63,369 bases of DNA from NCBI GenBank assembly GCA_009839745.1, contig VXPE01000016.1, positions 1-63,369 of the forward strand, read 5' to 3'. Positions 1 through 9,400 of the stretch are shown here, piece by piece. A program made the position numbers and the translations under genes. Each line of letters starts with the position of its first letter. Positions within the stretch are counted from its first letter, which is position 1. The DNA comes from Candidatus Poribacteria bacterium. Its GTDB lineage: Bacteria; Poribacteria; WGA-4E; WGA-3G. Under the pieces are notes generated by a model, which saw only the letters and a program-made list of their open reading frames with translations, searched no databases and had not been told where the DNA came from.

Positions 1-138
1 TAGACTTCCGAACCCGCTGGACCCAAAGCTAAAGCATTGGGATTGTTAGACGATGCCCATCAAATATCTCTCCTAAAAAAAGTATTGAATCTTACATTTA
101 CGTTCTTGCACTGTCAGTCCCGGCGAAAAAAGTTTCTT

Positions 139-456
139 TCACTTTGTATAAACATCGACCGTGCTACAGAAAATGAATTGTCCAATATTACCACGAAACG
201 CACGGATCGCACTCTCAATATCCGCTGGAACAAAACTGATCATGTCAATGACAGCGTCGAAATTCCCTGCTTCTGTCATCTGTGCTTCAAACGCCGCGTA
301 GTCCTTCCGATCACCCGTAATGGTATTATACCGTTCTGGAATATCAGCCTTCGTCTGTCCGCGGTTGTAGAGCGTCACATTATCCCCACGCGCAATGAGA
401 GCGCGCGTAATCGCCGTGCTAATCAATCCTGTCCCACCAATAATTAAAACCCGCAT
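139..456 (-). pseudogene. Truncated NAD-dependent epimerase/dehydratase (N-terminal part only)
   Basis: The product opens with a Rossmann nucleotide-binding motif (VLIIGGTGLIS, residues 3-13). The extended SDR pattern follows, with a charged position after beta-2 (YNRGQ) and the FCSTVDVY strand that normally precedes the catalytic Tyr-x3-Lys region. It then hits a TGA after only 105 codons, whereas family members are about 300 residues. None of the three frames after the TGA reads as the missing part, so this looks like a rearrangement or deletion, not a single-base shift. The ATG at 454-456 is a sensible start. The remaining 138 bases to the window edge hold no recognisable gene. Substrate unknown. 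Confidence 0.6.
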
Positions 457-544
457 GAATATCTCCGATCTGATGTAAAGATAAAAACGCCTTCTACTGC
501 CAAGTATATTTCAACACGCGAGATATGTCAAGGAGTTCTGTAAC

Positions 545-967
545 GTGAGTCTTTGTGAAAATCTGATTCCGCGTATTCCGCTGGTTAAACTTGAGACGGT
601 TGTTGCTGATTCACAATTCCAACGTAACTATATCACCAGAATCGTTCATCAAATTTACGAAGGTGCAGAAAAGAATCCAGAACCGGAACGGATCAAGACG
701 GGCTGTAGGTGGATTTGTAAGCGGTTTCTACGAGCAGGTATGATCCTCGTGTTATCACGTTCAAAGGCTTTCACACGCGATCTGTATTATTGCTATGAAG
801 AGTTTGCTAAGTTCTATCCAGAGCAGGATGCCGCAATGTGGCAGGCATTGGAATACGCCATAAATCCGACAGGAAACGTAGAGGAGCTTCTTCCACTTGT
901 TAAGGAGCTTGGTGACTTTCTTGCGCAAGAGGCAGACGCTGTTTTTGGAGTGCCGCAAAACTCATAA
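545..967 (+). CDS. Conserved-looking hypothetical protein, 140 aa
   Basis: I do not recognise a family. A GTG start is favoured because AAGGAG (530-535) sits nine bases upstream. The protein has no signal peptide or membrane segment. It is mixed alpha-helical with a Cys/Trp/Lys-rich middle (GCRWICKRFLRAG, about residues 53-65) followed by an aromatic stretch (YYCYEEFAKFYPE) and an acidic C-terminus. It precedes a lipoprotein cytochrome gene by about 60 bases, but nothing else ties them together. It is probably cytoplasmic. The coding call rests on the RBS, an uninterrupted frame and amino-acid composition typical of a soluble protein. Confidence 0.55.
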   Translation: MSLCENLIPRIPLVKLETVVADSQFQRNYITRIVHQIYEGAEKNPEPERIKTGCRWICKRFLRAGMILVLSRSKAFTRDLYYCYEEFAKFYPEQDAAMWQALEYAINPTGNVEELLPLVKELGDFLAQEADAVFGVPQNS

Positions 968-1024
968 AACAGATAGTGGGTGATCACCCAGAAATGATTG
1001 TATATACAGAAAGGAGAAAATTCT

Positions 1025-1525
1025 ATGAGAAATGCATATTTAACCCAGATTGTTTTCAATAAACATTCTTGTTATTTCTTGATTCCGGTTGTGAGTCTTT
1101 TACTGATCACCATTTACATGCCCGGCTGCGGGGGTGACAGTGATACGGATGAAGAATCCAGTAGTCCAACAAGTATCGTTCAACCTGCATCAACGCCTTC
1201 TACGGCGACCACCCCGCCCCCAGTGGCAGTCGCTGAAGCCGAACCAGACGAAGATGTTGGCATCTCTTTCCAGAACGACATTTTGCCGATTCTCGAAAAG
1301 AATTGTGCGCTTGCTGGATGTCACGTCGCTGGCGGCGCAGCAGGACTCGACCTGACGGGGTACGACTCCTTCGAGAAAAGCGGCACGTTCGTCCCAGGAA
1401 ACGCTAAAAGGAGTATCGTTATTACCCGCATTGACGGCGGTGGCATGCCACCCGCAGGACCTCTTGACGATGACTTGATAGACCTTGTCAAGGACTGGAT
1501 TGATGAAGGTGCTGAGAACAACTAA
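1025..1525 (+). CDS. Cytochrome c-like lipoprotein with CX4CH haem motif
   Basis: Start chosen at ATG 1025, behind AAGGAG (1012-1017). The N-terminus has a hydrophobic segment ending in a lipobox-like YMPGC, so the protein is probably lipid-anchored outside the cytoplasm. A Ser/Thr/Pro/acidic linker follows. The C-terminal domain matches small planctomycete-type cytochrome domains: FQNDILPILEKNC, the haem-binding CALAGCH, GLDLTGYDSF, then GGGMPP, which supplies a possible distal Met. Note CX4CH where CX2CH is usual. A role in periplasmic electron transfer is inferred from the family. No redox partner is encoded nearby. Confidence 0.72.
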   Translation: MRNAYLTQIVFNKHSCYFLIPVVSLLLITIYMPGCGGDSDTDEESSSPTSIVQPASTPSTATTPPPVAVAEAEPDEDVGISFQNDILPILEKNCALAGCHVAGGAAGLDLTGYDSFEKSGTFVPGNAKRSIVITRIDGGGMPPAGPLDDDLIDLVKDWIDEGAENN

Positions 1526-1618
1526 TTTTTCTAATACCATTTCTAATTGAACAATGTGCCTTTGGTAGCACTTGTGTACTTTGTGTTATACTTCCTCTTT
1601 TCCCTCTTGGAAAAATTT

Positions 1619-1665
1619 GGAGCGATGCAATAGGCTTTCCCATATTTTGAATGCTGCATCGCTCC
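1619..1665 (+). promoter_or_regulatory. Long inverted repeat upstream of the STAS gene
   Basis: GGAGCGATGCA (1619-1629) and TGCATCGCTCC (1655-1665) are perfect 11-base arms separated by 25 bases. They end 57 bases before the STAS start. This could be a leader hairpin, the terminator of the upstream cytochrome gene (no good U-run follows), or a small dispersed repeat. Confidence 0.5.
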
Positions 1666-1721
1666 CTCTATCAACCCAAAAATCGTCTTTAGAACTTGCA
1701 AAATCACTGAGAGGTGCTAAA

Positions 1722-2078
1722 ATGTTATTATGGAAGAAGAAACCGGCGATAACGCGTCAAGACGGTTGGCTCAAGGTCGGTTATCAAGACACCGATGTTT
1801 CCGTTCGACTTTTCGGTAGACTTGACCGGACACTCAGAGACACAATCCGCGGAACGTTACAATCTCTATTGAAGCTTCGAGGACAAGGCGCAATCCACCT
1901 TCAGATGATGGATGTGTTTTTACTGGATCCGTCTACAGCCGCTGGATTGGTGGCTTTTTTTAGAGATGCCGAACAGGACGATGTTCGCGTTGAAGTCCGT
2001 AGCGCGAGTCCAGCCGTCAAGCAAGTATTTAAAGGATTAGGTGTTAGCGATTTGTTAGATAACGTGAATTCAATATAA
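1722..2078 (+). CDS. STAS-domain protein (anti-sigma-factor-antagonist-like)
   Basis: Start chosen at ATG 1722 because GAGAGGTG lies just upstream and the longer reading has no family resemblance. The 118 residues form a single STAS fold: VSVRLFGRLD (beta strand/turn), a helix, then IHLQMMDVFLLDPSTAAGLVAFF. The Ser/Thr after LLDP occupies the site that is phosphorylated in SpoIIAA-type antagonists. VKQVFKGLGVSDLL matches the C-terminal helix. No kinase or sigma factor is adjacent, so the partner is unknown. STAS domains also serve as scaffolds in lipid-transport systems, though no such genes are here. Confidence 0.75.
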   Translation: MLLWKKKPAITRQDGWLKVGYQDTDVSVRLFGRLDRTLRDTIRGTLQSLLKLRGQGAIHLQMMDVFLLDPSTAAGLVAFFRDAEQDDVRVEVRSASPAVKQVFKGLGVSDLLDNVNSI

Positions 2079-2088
2079 GGATATAATT

Positions 2089-2206
2089 CTCGTAGGTTGG
2101 GTTGAGCGGTAAAAGACTAAAATCCATCCAATTTGTAGGGTAAATTCCGTTTCTCAATGTCCGATTTGTACAGGAACATAGCGAAACCCAACAACCTAAA
2201 CACGAG
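2089..2206. repeat. Intergenic inverted-repeat element (about 118 bp)
   Basis: The left end CTCGTaGGTTGGGTT (2089-2103) pairs with the right end AACCCAACaACCtaaacACGAG (2185-2206), with a non-coding centre. It fills the gap between the STAS gene and the Ycf48-like gene. The arrangement resembles a small non-autonomous palindromic element. I see no target-site duplication and no second copy in this window. Confidence 0.55.
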
Positions 2207-2220
2207 GATGGGAGAAACAC

Positions 2221-5200
2221 ATGCGTATTATTACAATAGTCATATTTTTTCTTCTATTACTTAGTGGGTGTGGCATAAAATCAGTCCAACAACCCGCACC
2301 TGTCACAGCAGAAATCGTTAGAAAGGCTGACTGGGAGGTAGAATTCAGGGATGTCTTCTTCCGCGATGCAAAGCACGGTTGGGTCATTGGAGAGAAAGGC
2401 ACAATCCTTTACACAGAAGACGGTGGCAAAAATTGGGAAACGCAGAAGAGTAACACCGAAGCACGTCTGAACAAGATGCAGTTCATAGATGAAAAGCGAG
2501 GGTGGGTCGTCGGAAACGAAGGAACTTTCTTACGAACAGGAAACGGCGGTAAAAAATGGCAGAAACGGGTTGTCAGGGACCGGAGCATGAGTCTGATCAG
2601 CCTTCACTTCTTGGACGAACAACGCGGCTGGATAACTGGGGAAGGGGGTGCGCTCTATTATACGGCAGACGGCGGAGAATCGTGGGACTTTCGTGCCAGC
2701 GGTGTTGGGGAAGCACTCCTTGATATCCACTTTGTTAACGAAAACGATGGGTGGTTGATCGCACAACTCGGCACAACATTGCACACGACAGACGGCGGGA
2801 AAACATGGGATTATAAATCGGTAGGACCGCAGGACGGTCTACTTAATATACAATTCGATGCCGACCAGAAAACGGGCTGGGCTGTCGGAATTGCGTCTAC
2901 TGTGCTCTCAACGACAGATGGCGGAGAAACGTGGACCCGTGGGGAACCCAGCATCGAAGCCTCCCACGCCATCTATGACCTCTGCTTTACCGATACTAAA
3001 AATGGATGGCTGGCGGCCCAAGTTGGTGAAGTGTTGCATACACAAGACGGTGGAAAAACATGGACGGTTCAAGAGACAGGCACCCGTAGCGACCTGATGG
3101 CTGTCCATTCTCCTGACGCAAAACATATCTGGGCAGTCGGTAGTTACGGCACAATGCTGCATTCTACCGATGGTGGGAAAACGTGGACGATCGACTTTGA
3201 AAGTAATGCCGAACCTTTAGCGGGTGTGGAGATGGCAGATAGCGGACGCGGTTGGGCCGTTGGACGTCGCGGTGCAATTTTCCGCACGGAAAATCAAGGA
3301 CGCTCTTGGGAACGACAAGAGAGTGGTCTTTCTGTGGGTTTGAATAAGGTGACCGCGGTGGACGAAGAACAGGCGTGGGCAATCGGTGATTCCGGCTACA
3401 TTTTGCACACCAAAGACGGAGAGACATGGGAAGTCCAAAAAGGCTACGATTGGATCGGATTACACGATGTCCAGTTTCTAAACAGTCAGCGGGGTTGGGC
3501 TGTTGGGGATATGGGGGGTATCTTCTATACCAACAACGGTGGTGAAAATTGGATCGAGCAACGTGGTTATATTTTTGAGCTCTTAAAAGGTCTCTGCTTT
3601 GTTTCACCGAATGAGGGATGGACGATCGGTTGGCCCGGCAAAATCCTCCACACCGTCGATGGTGGGAAAACATGGCAACCCCAAGAGAGCGGGACGTTTA
3701 ACGAACTCTACTCGATCTATTTCATAGACCCCGAACTCGGTTGGATCTCTGGACAATACGGACTCATCCTTCATACTACTGATGGAGGTAAAACGTGGAA
3801 CTCCCAGTATACTCGCACGCAGGCGAATCTCAACAAAATCTTTTTCGCTTCTCCTAGGGTCGGAATAGCGGTCGGTGACGAAGGGACGCTCTTACTCACG
3901 CAGGATGGCGGTAAGACCTGGACCCGGCAAGACAGTGGAACGGACAAAAATCTCAGCGACATCAGTGTCACGGAGGATAAAATATTTGCGGTTGGTGAAG
4001 ACGGTATCGCTCTTGCCTACACAATTCCCTCGATATCAAAATATACGCCACGCAAGCGATTTTTTGATGAGATTGAAACTGGGCTGCCGAAAAAGGATGC
4101 TGGGTGGGACACTTTACATACCGACGGTCCCTTCCGAATCATGGGCGCGGATACCGGCATAAAATCAGCGGATATTTCCTTTATTAACGCCATCGAAGGA
4201 TGGGTAGTCGGTAATTCCAGCACGATGCTCCGCACCTTGGACGGCGGCAACACGTGGAAAAGCGTTGAATCGCCCGTGGATACGCCCCTGATTGCCGTGC
4301 ATTTTGTTTCCTCAGAAATCGGTTGGATTCTCACCCAAGACGCGAGTTTCCTATCTACAACCGATGGTGGCAAAACGTGGCAGGTTCTGAATAAGACCAC
4401 TAAACCCGGGATGGCGGGTTACAACGCGAATGTCTCCTTCATCAATGCTACTGAAGGATGGACAATAGACGCTTCTGGGATGGCACTGCTCCACACCTTA
4501 GATGGCGGCGACACTTGGGAGCGCGTTGAATCCCCCATAGATGCCCCTTTGAGTGTTGTTCACTTTACCGCCGTAGAGACCGGCTGGGTCGTTACGGATG
4601 ACATGCGTTACCTATTGACGACCGATGGCGGCAAAACATGGGAGATGTTGGACGAAGGGGCTGAACCCGATATGGCTGGATATGCCCCACGGAGTCGTCG
4701 CGTAGAAGAACCGTGTGAACTTTATACTGCACACTTTCAGGGTTTCGGTGAAGGATGGGCTGCCGGTAAAGAAGGCGTTATCCTACACAACAAGGACGGA
4801 AATACAATCTGGAGACATCAGGAAAACGAAACCTCGGCATCCTATCGGGACATCCAGATGGTAGAAGATCACTACGGTTGGGCTGTCGGGTCGTCGGGAA
4901 AGGTCCTCTGGACGAACGATCAAGGGGACACATGGCATCTTCAGACAACCAACACAGGATATGATCTATATGGTGTGTCTTTTCTGAACCGACGAAAGGG
5001 ATGGACTGTCGGAAGAGACGGGATCGTTCTCCGAACATCAGATAGCGGTTTAGCGTGGTCTGCAGTTAATACGGGCATCAGCACGCACCTTTATGATGTT
5101 TCTTTCGTAAACGAAATGGAAGGCTGGATTGTCGGAGAAGGTGGACTCATCCTGCATACTAAGGATCGTGGAGAAACATGGGTAATTGAGGAATCCGGCA

Positions 5201-5304
5201 CCGGTGAAGATTTATATCATGTTGGGTATGTCGAAGGGTTTGGCATAGTTGTGTTGGGGGCGCACGGCACGATCCTCAAGCGAAAGGTAGAGATTCAATC
5301 TTAG
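2221..5304 (+). CDS. Giant Ycf48/BNR-like repeat lipoprotein, 1027 aa
   Basis: The lipoprotein signal is clear (hydrophobic run ending LLSGC at about residue 17). The rest is about 22 copies of a roughly 45-residue unit with consensus GW-x-VG-x-x-G-x-ILHT-x-DGGKTW, the Ycf48/HCF136-like beta-propeller repeat. Ycf48 itself is a single seven-bladed propeller. Here about 14 repeats come first, then a roughly 50-residue linker, then eight more, suggesting two or three propellers in a row. Residues about 655-820 contain a two-blade block present twice in tandem (SVESPVDTPL and RVESPIDAPL copies). Function is probably binding or scaffolding on the cell surface; photosystem assembly is not relevant here. 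A PD40 protein follows 23 bases downstream. Confidence 0.85.
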   Translation: MRIITIVIFFLLLLSGCGIKSVQQPAPVTAEIVRKADWEVEFRDVFFRDAKHGWVIGEKGTILYTEDGGKNWETQKSNTEARLNKMQFIDEKRGWVVGNEGTFLRTGNGGKKWQKRVVRDRSMSLISLHFLDEQRGWITGEGGALYYTADGGESWDFRASGVGEALLDIHFVNENDGWLIAQLGTTLHTTDGGKTWDYKSVGPQDGLLNIQFDADQKTGWAVGIASTVLSTTDGGETWTRGEPSIEASHAIYDLCFTDTKNGWLAAQVGEVLHTQDGGKTWTVQETGTRSDLMAVHSPDAKHIWAVGSYGTMLHSTDGGKTWTIDFESNAEPLAGVEMADSGRGWAVGRRGAIFRTENQGRSWERQESGLSVGLNKVTAVDEEQAWAIGDSGYILHTKDGETWEVQKGYDWIGLHDVQFLNSQRGWAVGDMGGIFYTNNGGENWIEQRGYIFELLKGLCFVSPNEGWTIGWPGKILHTVDGGKTWQPQESGTFNELYSIYFIDPELGWISGQYGLILHTTDGGKTWNSQYTRTQANLNKIFFASPRVGIAVGDEGTLLLTQDGGKTWTRQDSGTDKNLSDISVTEDKIFAVGEDGIALAYTIPSISKYTPRKRFFDEIETGLPKKDAGWDTLHTDGPFRIMGADTGIKSADISFINAIEGWVVGNSSTMLRTLDGGNTWKSVESPVDTPLIAVHFVSSEIGWILTQDASFLSTTDGGKTWQVLNKTTKPGMAGYNANVSFINATEGWTIDASGMALLHTLDGGDTWERVESPIDAPLSVVHFTAVETGWVVTDDMRYLLTTDGGKTWEMLDEGAEPDMAGYAPRSRRVEEPCELYTAHFQGFGEGWAAGKEGVILHNKDGNTIWRHQENETSASYRDIQMVEDHYGWAVGSSGKVLWTNDQGDTWHLQTTNTGYDLYGVSFLNRRKGWTVGRDGIVLRTSDSGLAWSAVNTGISTHLYDVSFVNEMEGWIVGEGGLILHTKDRGETWVIEESGTGEDLYHVGYVEGFGIVVLGAHGTILKRKVEIQS

Positions 5305-5327
5305 GTTCGATCAAGGGAAGTTTATTG

Positions 5328-6281
5328 ATGAAACGAATATTATTTCTGTTGATGGTGTTGTTCAATAGTAGTCTGTTGATAATCAACGTTTGGGGTAGCG
5401 GTAAGATTTCCTTCACCTCCGATAGCACAGGAAACCTTGACATCTACATCATAGATATAGATGGTAAGAATCTCGTCAACTTAACCAATCATCCATCAGA
5501 TGACTTCTCGCCGACATGGTCTCCAGATGGTCGGGCTTTTGCCTACGTCTCAAACAGGGACGGAAATCCAGAAATTTACGTAATGAATATGGATACGAAA
5601 GAATCTCGAAGGATCACAAACCATCGAGCAACGGATGTGGATCCAGCATGGTCCCCGGATGGCAAGTGGATCGCATTTGCATCCAACCAAGCGCGCGATC
5701 ATGCTGCCGACACTGACATCTACATAATGGACGTGAATGGAAAGAAGGTTCAGAGACTCACAAACAAGGGCGGACACAATTCAACACCGGCATGGTCCCC
5801 GGATGGCGAATGGATCGCGTTCCGTTCCACACAGGACGGCATCGGCGGTATCCATGTCATGAACGCTGATGGTGAAAAACAACGAGCACTCACACAGGTT
5901 TCTGCAACAGGTCCCACTTGGGCTTCCAACGGAAAACAAATTTATTTTTCCAGTGAGAAGTTAGGCGGTGTGAAAGTGCCGACACTGTTCGCAGTAGACG
6001 TTGATGGAGAAAATCCAAAAAAAATAACGGATGCTGGACAGATCTGCGAAGAACCTGATGGCTCGCCTGACGGTCAGTGGATTGCCTATGTATCCGTTCA
6101 AGATGCGAACAAAGACATCTATCTGATCCGCGCGGCAGGGGGTGGTCTCCGAAAATTGACACAAGATCCGGGACTGGAATTTTCTCCTGCATGGGTGCCG
6201 TCGGCGTTTAGTGTTTCACTGAGCGCGCACACACAGATGGTGCTCTGGGGAATACTCAAGCAAACAAAAAGAAAAAAATAA
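5328..6281 (+). CDS. Exported PD40/TolB-like beta-propeller protein with C-terminal WG-x-x-K tag
   Basis: ATG 5328 is preferred over TTG 5325, given AAGGGAAG at 5313-5320. After a signal peptide come six repeats of the PD40/TolB type (DIYIIDIDGKNLVNLT, PTWSPDGR, AYVSNRDG). TolB works in the Tol-Pal envelope system, but no tol genes are present and these are better seen as generic exported propellers. The C-terminus reads VLWGILKQTKRKK, a variant of the tail shared by six other proteins in this window. It lies between the Ycf48-like lipoprotein and a putative barrel, likely in one transcript. Confidence 0.82.
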   Translation: MKRILFLLMVLFNSSLLIINVWGSGKISFTSDSTGNLDIYIIDIDGKNLVNLTNHPSDDFSPTWSPDGRAFAYVSNRDGNPEIYVMNMDTKESRRITNHRATDVDPAWSPDGKWIAFASNQARDHAADTDIYIMDVNGKKVQRLTNKGGHNSTPAWSPDGEWIAFRSTQDGIGGIHVMNADGEKQRALTQVSATGPTWASNGKQIYFSSEKLGGVKVPTLFAVDVDGENPKKITDAGQICEEPDGSPDGQWIAYVSVQDANKDIYLIRAAGGGLRKLTQDPGLEFSPAWVPSAFSVSLSAHTQMVLWGILKQTKRKK

Positions 6282-6301
6282 TCGGTCTCCAACCAAGGGA
6301 G

Positions 6302-9280
6302 ATGCGGTTTCCCATCACAATACCCTCCTCAACTTTGAACAAATATATTCTATACAAAACGGAGTTCGATGGACTCCGGTGGGACATCTCTTTTGCGCAA
6401 GAACACCATCTTTTTAGCTTCATCCACTCCCGTATCTCTAATCCTATTAAAATAACAGACGCTGCAGAAGATGGCGCACTCGGACAGGATCTCGGACGCC
6501 GAAACGGGTTGAACGCAGCGTCAGGTGTCAGGAATATTGAAAACGCACGACTCGTCGGTTTTCGAGGACAGGGACTTTTCGGCGAAATGTTCCGTGTCGG
6601 ATTTACTTATGTCAATTTGCATAAGGAACATCCCGAGCGCCTCATAAACTCGTTCATGGGGACTGTTGCCAACACACCCCCTGAAACAATATCCGTTGTT
6701 TTTCGTGATGACTCGCCTGAGGACAATCAGACGAGCGCATTCACGGATCTTCGTACTTATGATCCTAATTTACATAACGATCATAGCCAAGAGGGTGTCG
6801 GTGCCGCTTTTAAGCGCATGAAGATAACTATCGTTACACAATCACTTCACAAATTACCCCCCGCCGCTATAGCGGAAGGCATTGAACCCGAGCTTCTTCC
6901 CGAAATGACGCACCAATTCGATATCTTTGCTGACGAACTCGTGCCGTTTGATCATAGCGGAGGTACTTCCGAAATCCGAGATTCCGTTGACGGGAAGTGG
7001 AAGATTGTCACCGGTTTCAATAAAATGAAATATGATCTTATGCTGACGGATCAGAAGATTAACATTGATCCACGAACAGTTAAATCTGTTGTATTTGATA
7101 TGGTTGTTGCCGGCGATTACAATATAGCCGTTATCGGTTTTAGCGAAGCGAATAGAGCCGAGGAAAACCCCGACCTACAGGAGTGGATTAAAACAACAGA
7201 TGGCCGCATTCAGATGCCGTATCGCGACATAATTCAGGCACCGGGGAATTACGGTCAATCCCCGGATTACATCAAAGACAGGAAAAAACTTGTAGACAAT
7301 CCCACGCAATGGAGGGGTGAAGGGAGACCTCGGAAAGTTAGATACCGCTACGGTGCTGCACGTGCTGCGACTCTCTATGGACTTGATCTTGAAGGCACTG
7401 TCAGCAATGTTTTCATCAGGGCACACTACTCCATTAATGGTAAATACAAACAGTATCCCACTATCCCGAAAGATAAAGTCGGCTTTAGTCGAACTAAAAC
7501 CACACTTCAGCTGCCCGATGGTGAGGAAGAAACAGGTGTTACTATTGATCTCGGCAGCCAACTCCCAGTAGATGCAAATGGAGTCCCGACATACTCGGAA
7601 ACTGAGGGCGAACGTTTTGAGGCTTTTTTAGGGGGTGACGGAACAGATGAAGATAGCAACGGGAAACTCGGTAGAGAAACCGCTTGGTTCATCCAACTTA
7701 AGTCTCGTTTTGGCAAACTCCACTTAGAAGCCGTCTTGTATCATATCGACCCAGGCTACACGACTAACTACCTGAATTTCGGTGCACATCCGAATCGGGG
7801 TCAAATTTACACGCTTGAACGCGGCAGGCGAGATAGACCCTTGGAAGAACGAATCCCGGCAGAACAAATTCCATGGGATGCCGCCAATTATACATTGATT
7901 GAGGATGACGATGATGGCGATGACTGGCCCGATGGCATTGCCGACTTTGATGGCGTAATTCCACGCGCTGATGACCGAGACCAGAACGGGGTATTAGACT
8001 TCCAAGAAGATTTTCTTATTTTTGAAGCCGACCCACCTGTATTTACCAATGGTATCGATCTGAATAATAACGGCATTGTTGATCGAATTGAGGATGACCT
8101 TGAACCGGAATACGAATACGGTATAGACCGTCAGGGGTATCACCTTAAAGCAAAATACGATCTACTCGATAACTTTGTTGTTCAAGTGGGTTGGTTAAAT
8201 GAAACCGAAGTTTCAAGTCGACGGAAGAATAACTCTAAATACATACATATCACCTATAAACGCAGCATCCCCGATTTTGGGAGTTTTCACTTCCAAAATT
8301 GGTTCGTCCGAGTCCATGATGATATTCCGGATTACGCAATCGTCTTGCCTGTTGGAGAATTGGAGCCGATTCGCATTAATGACGAGCTTGATTTTTACAA
8401 CGCGCGGGTGAATACAACAACGTTCCAATGCCTCTATACCGCGGTGCGGAACTTGACGCTTGAAGCCAAATTTCTGATTCACATGCAAAAACAGTTTGAA
8501 CAGGAGAAAGAGAAGGCACTTTTCACGGATATTGAATACGATCCAATATCAAAGAACTTTGAATCCGATGAACGCGTTGACTTTATGGTTCCAATTGAAC
8601 AGGTCCGAATTGGCGACAGGGGACGTGTATACCCGTTCTATCCCGATCACGGCATTAACGCACTCGACCCGACGGACACTGGTTTAATCTATGACGACAC
8701 GAATTGGAAAAAACGCCGTTACCCTGAACGGAACATTCGTAATCAACTCACGATTCTGAAGGCGAAATACGAGATACCACTTGCAGATCTCCCTTATGTC
8801 CACAAAATTGTTGAAGATTTAACGCTAACACCTATGGTGAAATACGTCTGGGACCGAGCTTTTGATCGAAGTGCCGAGGAAATTCCAAAGACACTCAACC
8901 CAGCACTGTTCCTTCCTACCAACGATGAACCCATTGAATACTTGCGATTCAATCGTCGAAGTCGGGAGGATATTCTTGGGGTCCGTCTCGATTATCAGTT
9001 TACACCAAGATTGAATATCATCGGAGGCTTCCAATACCGGAAGTTTTCCAACCGGGATAAAAACTTCAAAAACTACCTACAAACTTTCTCAGATGACACT
9101 GACCTTCCCAACCTATACCGCCCTGACCTACGAACGCGTATTTTTGAAATCCAAACTATTAACAGAGGCAGTTGGCTCGGTTTCTATATCGTCATTCTCG
9201 CAGGGCATCGGAGAACCACGCATCTGTTTGAAAGCACGACCAGTAATACAACCTTCGTTCGAGCGATGATGGGTTTCTAA
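6302..9280 (+). CDS. Large putative outer-membrane beta-barrel protein, 992 aa
   Basis: ATG 6302 follows AAGGGAG (6294-6300). I do not recognise a named family. Much of the chain has alternating hydrophobic/polar strands (for example NVFIRAHYSINGKYK, FVVQVGWLNET, LTLEAKFLIHMQKQ) and the last residue is Phe (TFVRAMMGF), as in BAM-inserted barrels. Near residues 535-600 is an Asp/Asn-rich insertion (DDDDGDDWPDG, DLNNNGIVD) resembling calcium-binding EF-hand or dockerin loops. No signal peptide is visible at this start, which is odd for a barrel. The gene may have lost its 5' end or use an unusual start. It probably forms a unit with the two preceding genes. Confidence 0.6.
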   Translation: MRFPITIPSSTLNKYILYKTEFDGLRWDISFAQEHHLFSFIHSRISNPIKITDAAEDGALGQDLGRRNGLNAASGVRNIENARLVGFRGQGLFGEMFRVGFTYVNLHKEHPERLINSFMGTVANTPPETISVVFRDDSPEDNQTSAFTDLRTYDPNLHNDHSQEGVGAAFKRMKITIVTQSLHKLPPAAIAEGIEPELLPEMTHQFDIFADELVPFDHSGGTSEIRDSVDGKWKIVTGFNKMKYDLMLTDQKINIDPRTVKSVVFDMVVAGDYNIAVIGFSEANRAEENPDLQEWIKTTDGRIQMPYRDIIQAPGNYGQSPDYIKDRKKLVDNPTQWRGEGRPRKVRYRYGAARAATLYGLDLEGTVSNVFIRAHYSINGKYKQYPTIPKDKVGFSRTKTTLQLPDGEEETGVTIDLGSQLPVDANGVPTYSETEGERFEAFLGGDGTDEDSNGKLGRETAWFIQLKSRFGKLHLEAVLYHIDPGYTTNYLNFGAHPNRGQIYTLERGRRDRPLEERIPAEQIPWDAANYTLIEDDDDGDDWPDGIADFDGVIPRADDRDQNGVLDFQEDFLIFEADPPVFTNGIDLNNNGIVDRIEDDLEPEYEYGIDRQGYHLKAKYDLLDNFVVQVGWLNETEVSSRRKNNSKYIHITYKRSIPDFGSFHFQNWFVRVHDDIPDYAIVLPVGELEPIRINDELDFYNARVNTTTFQCLYTAVRNLTLEAKFLIHMQKQFEQEKEKALFTDIEYDPISKNFESDERVDFMVPIEQVRIGDRGRVYPFYPDHGINALDPTDTGLIYDDTNWKKRRYPERNIRNQLTILKAKYEIPLADLPYVHKIVEDLTLTPMVKYVWDRAFDRSAEEIPKTLNPALFLPTNDEPIEYLRFNRRSREDILGVRLDYQFTPRLNIIGGFQYRKFSNRDKNFKNYLQTFSDDTDLPNLYRPDLRTRIFEIQTINRGSWLGFYIVILAGHRRTTHLFESTTSNTTFVRAMMGF

Positions 9281-9400
9281 TGGCGTGAAGGGAAAAGCGT
9301 TCCCAACAGACCTACGCTTGGGCGTTTTCACGAAATTGCCGGTCAGCATTGATCTTTTCCTGTATTCAACTATATCGACAACACTTTCTTCAATTTTTTC

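Noticed and set aside
2400-5200. Regularly spaced DNA words (GATGGCGGNAAAACNTGG) looking like a repeat array
   Set aside because: They encode the DGGKTW end of each Ycf48-like blade, vary at third positions and lie in an open frame; not CRISPR or satellite DNA.
5328-6281. TolB of the Tol-Pal system
   Set aside because: No other tol/pal genes, the same fold is scattered in many copies, and it carries the WG-x-x-K tail.
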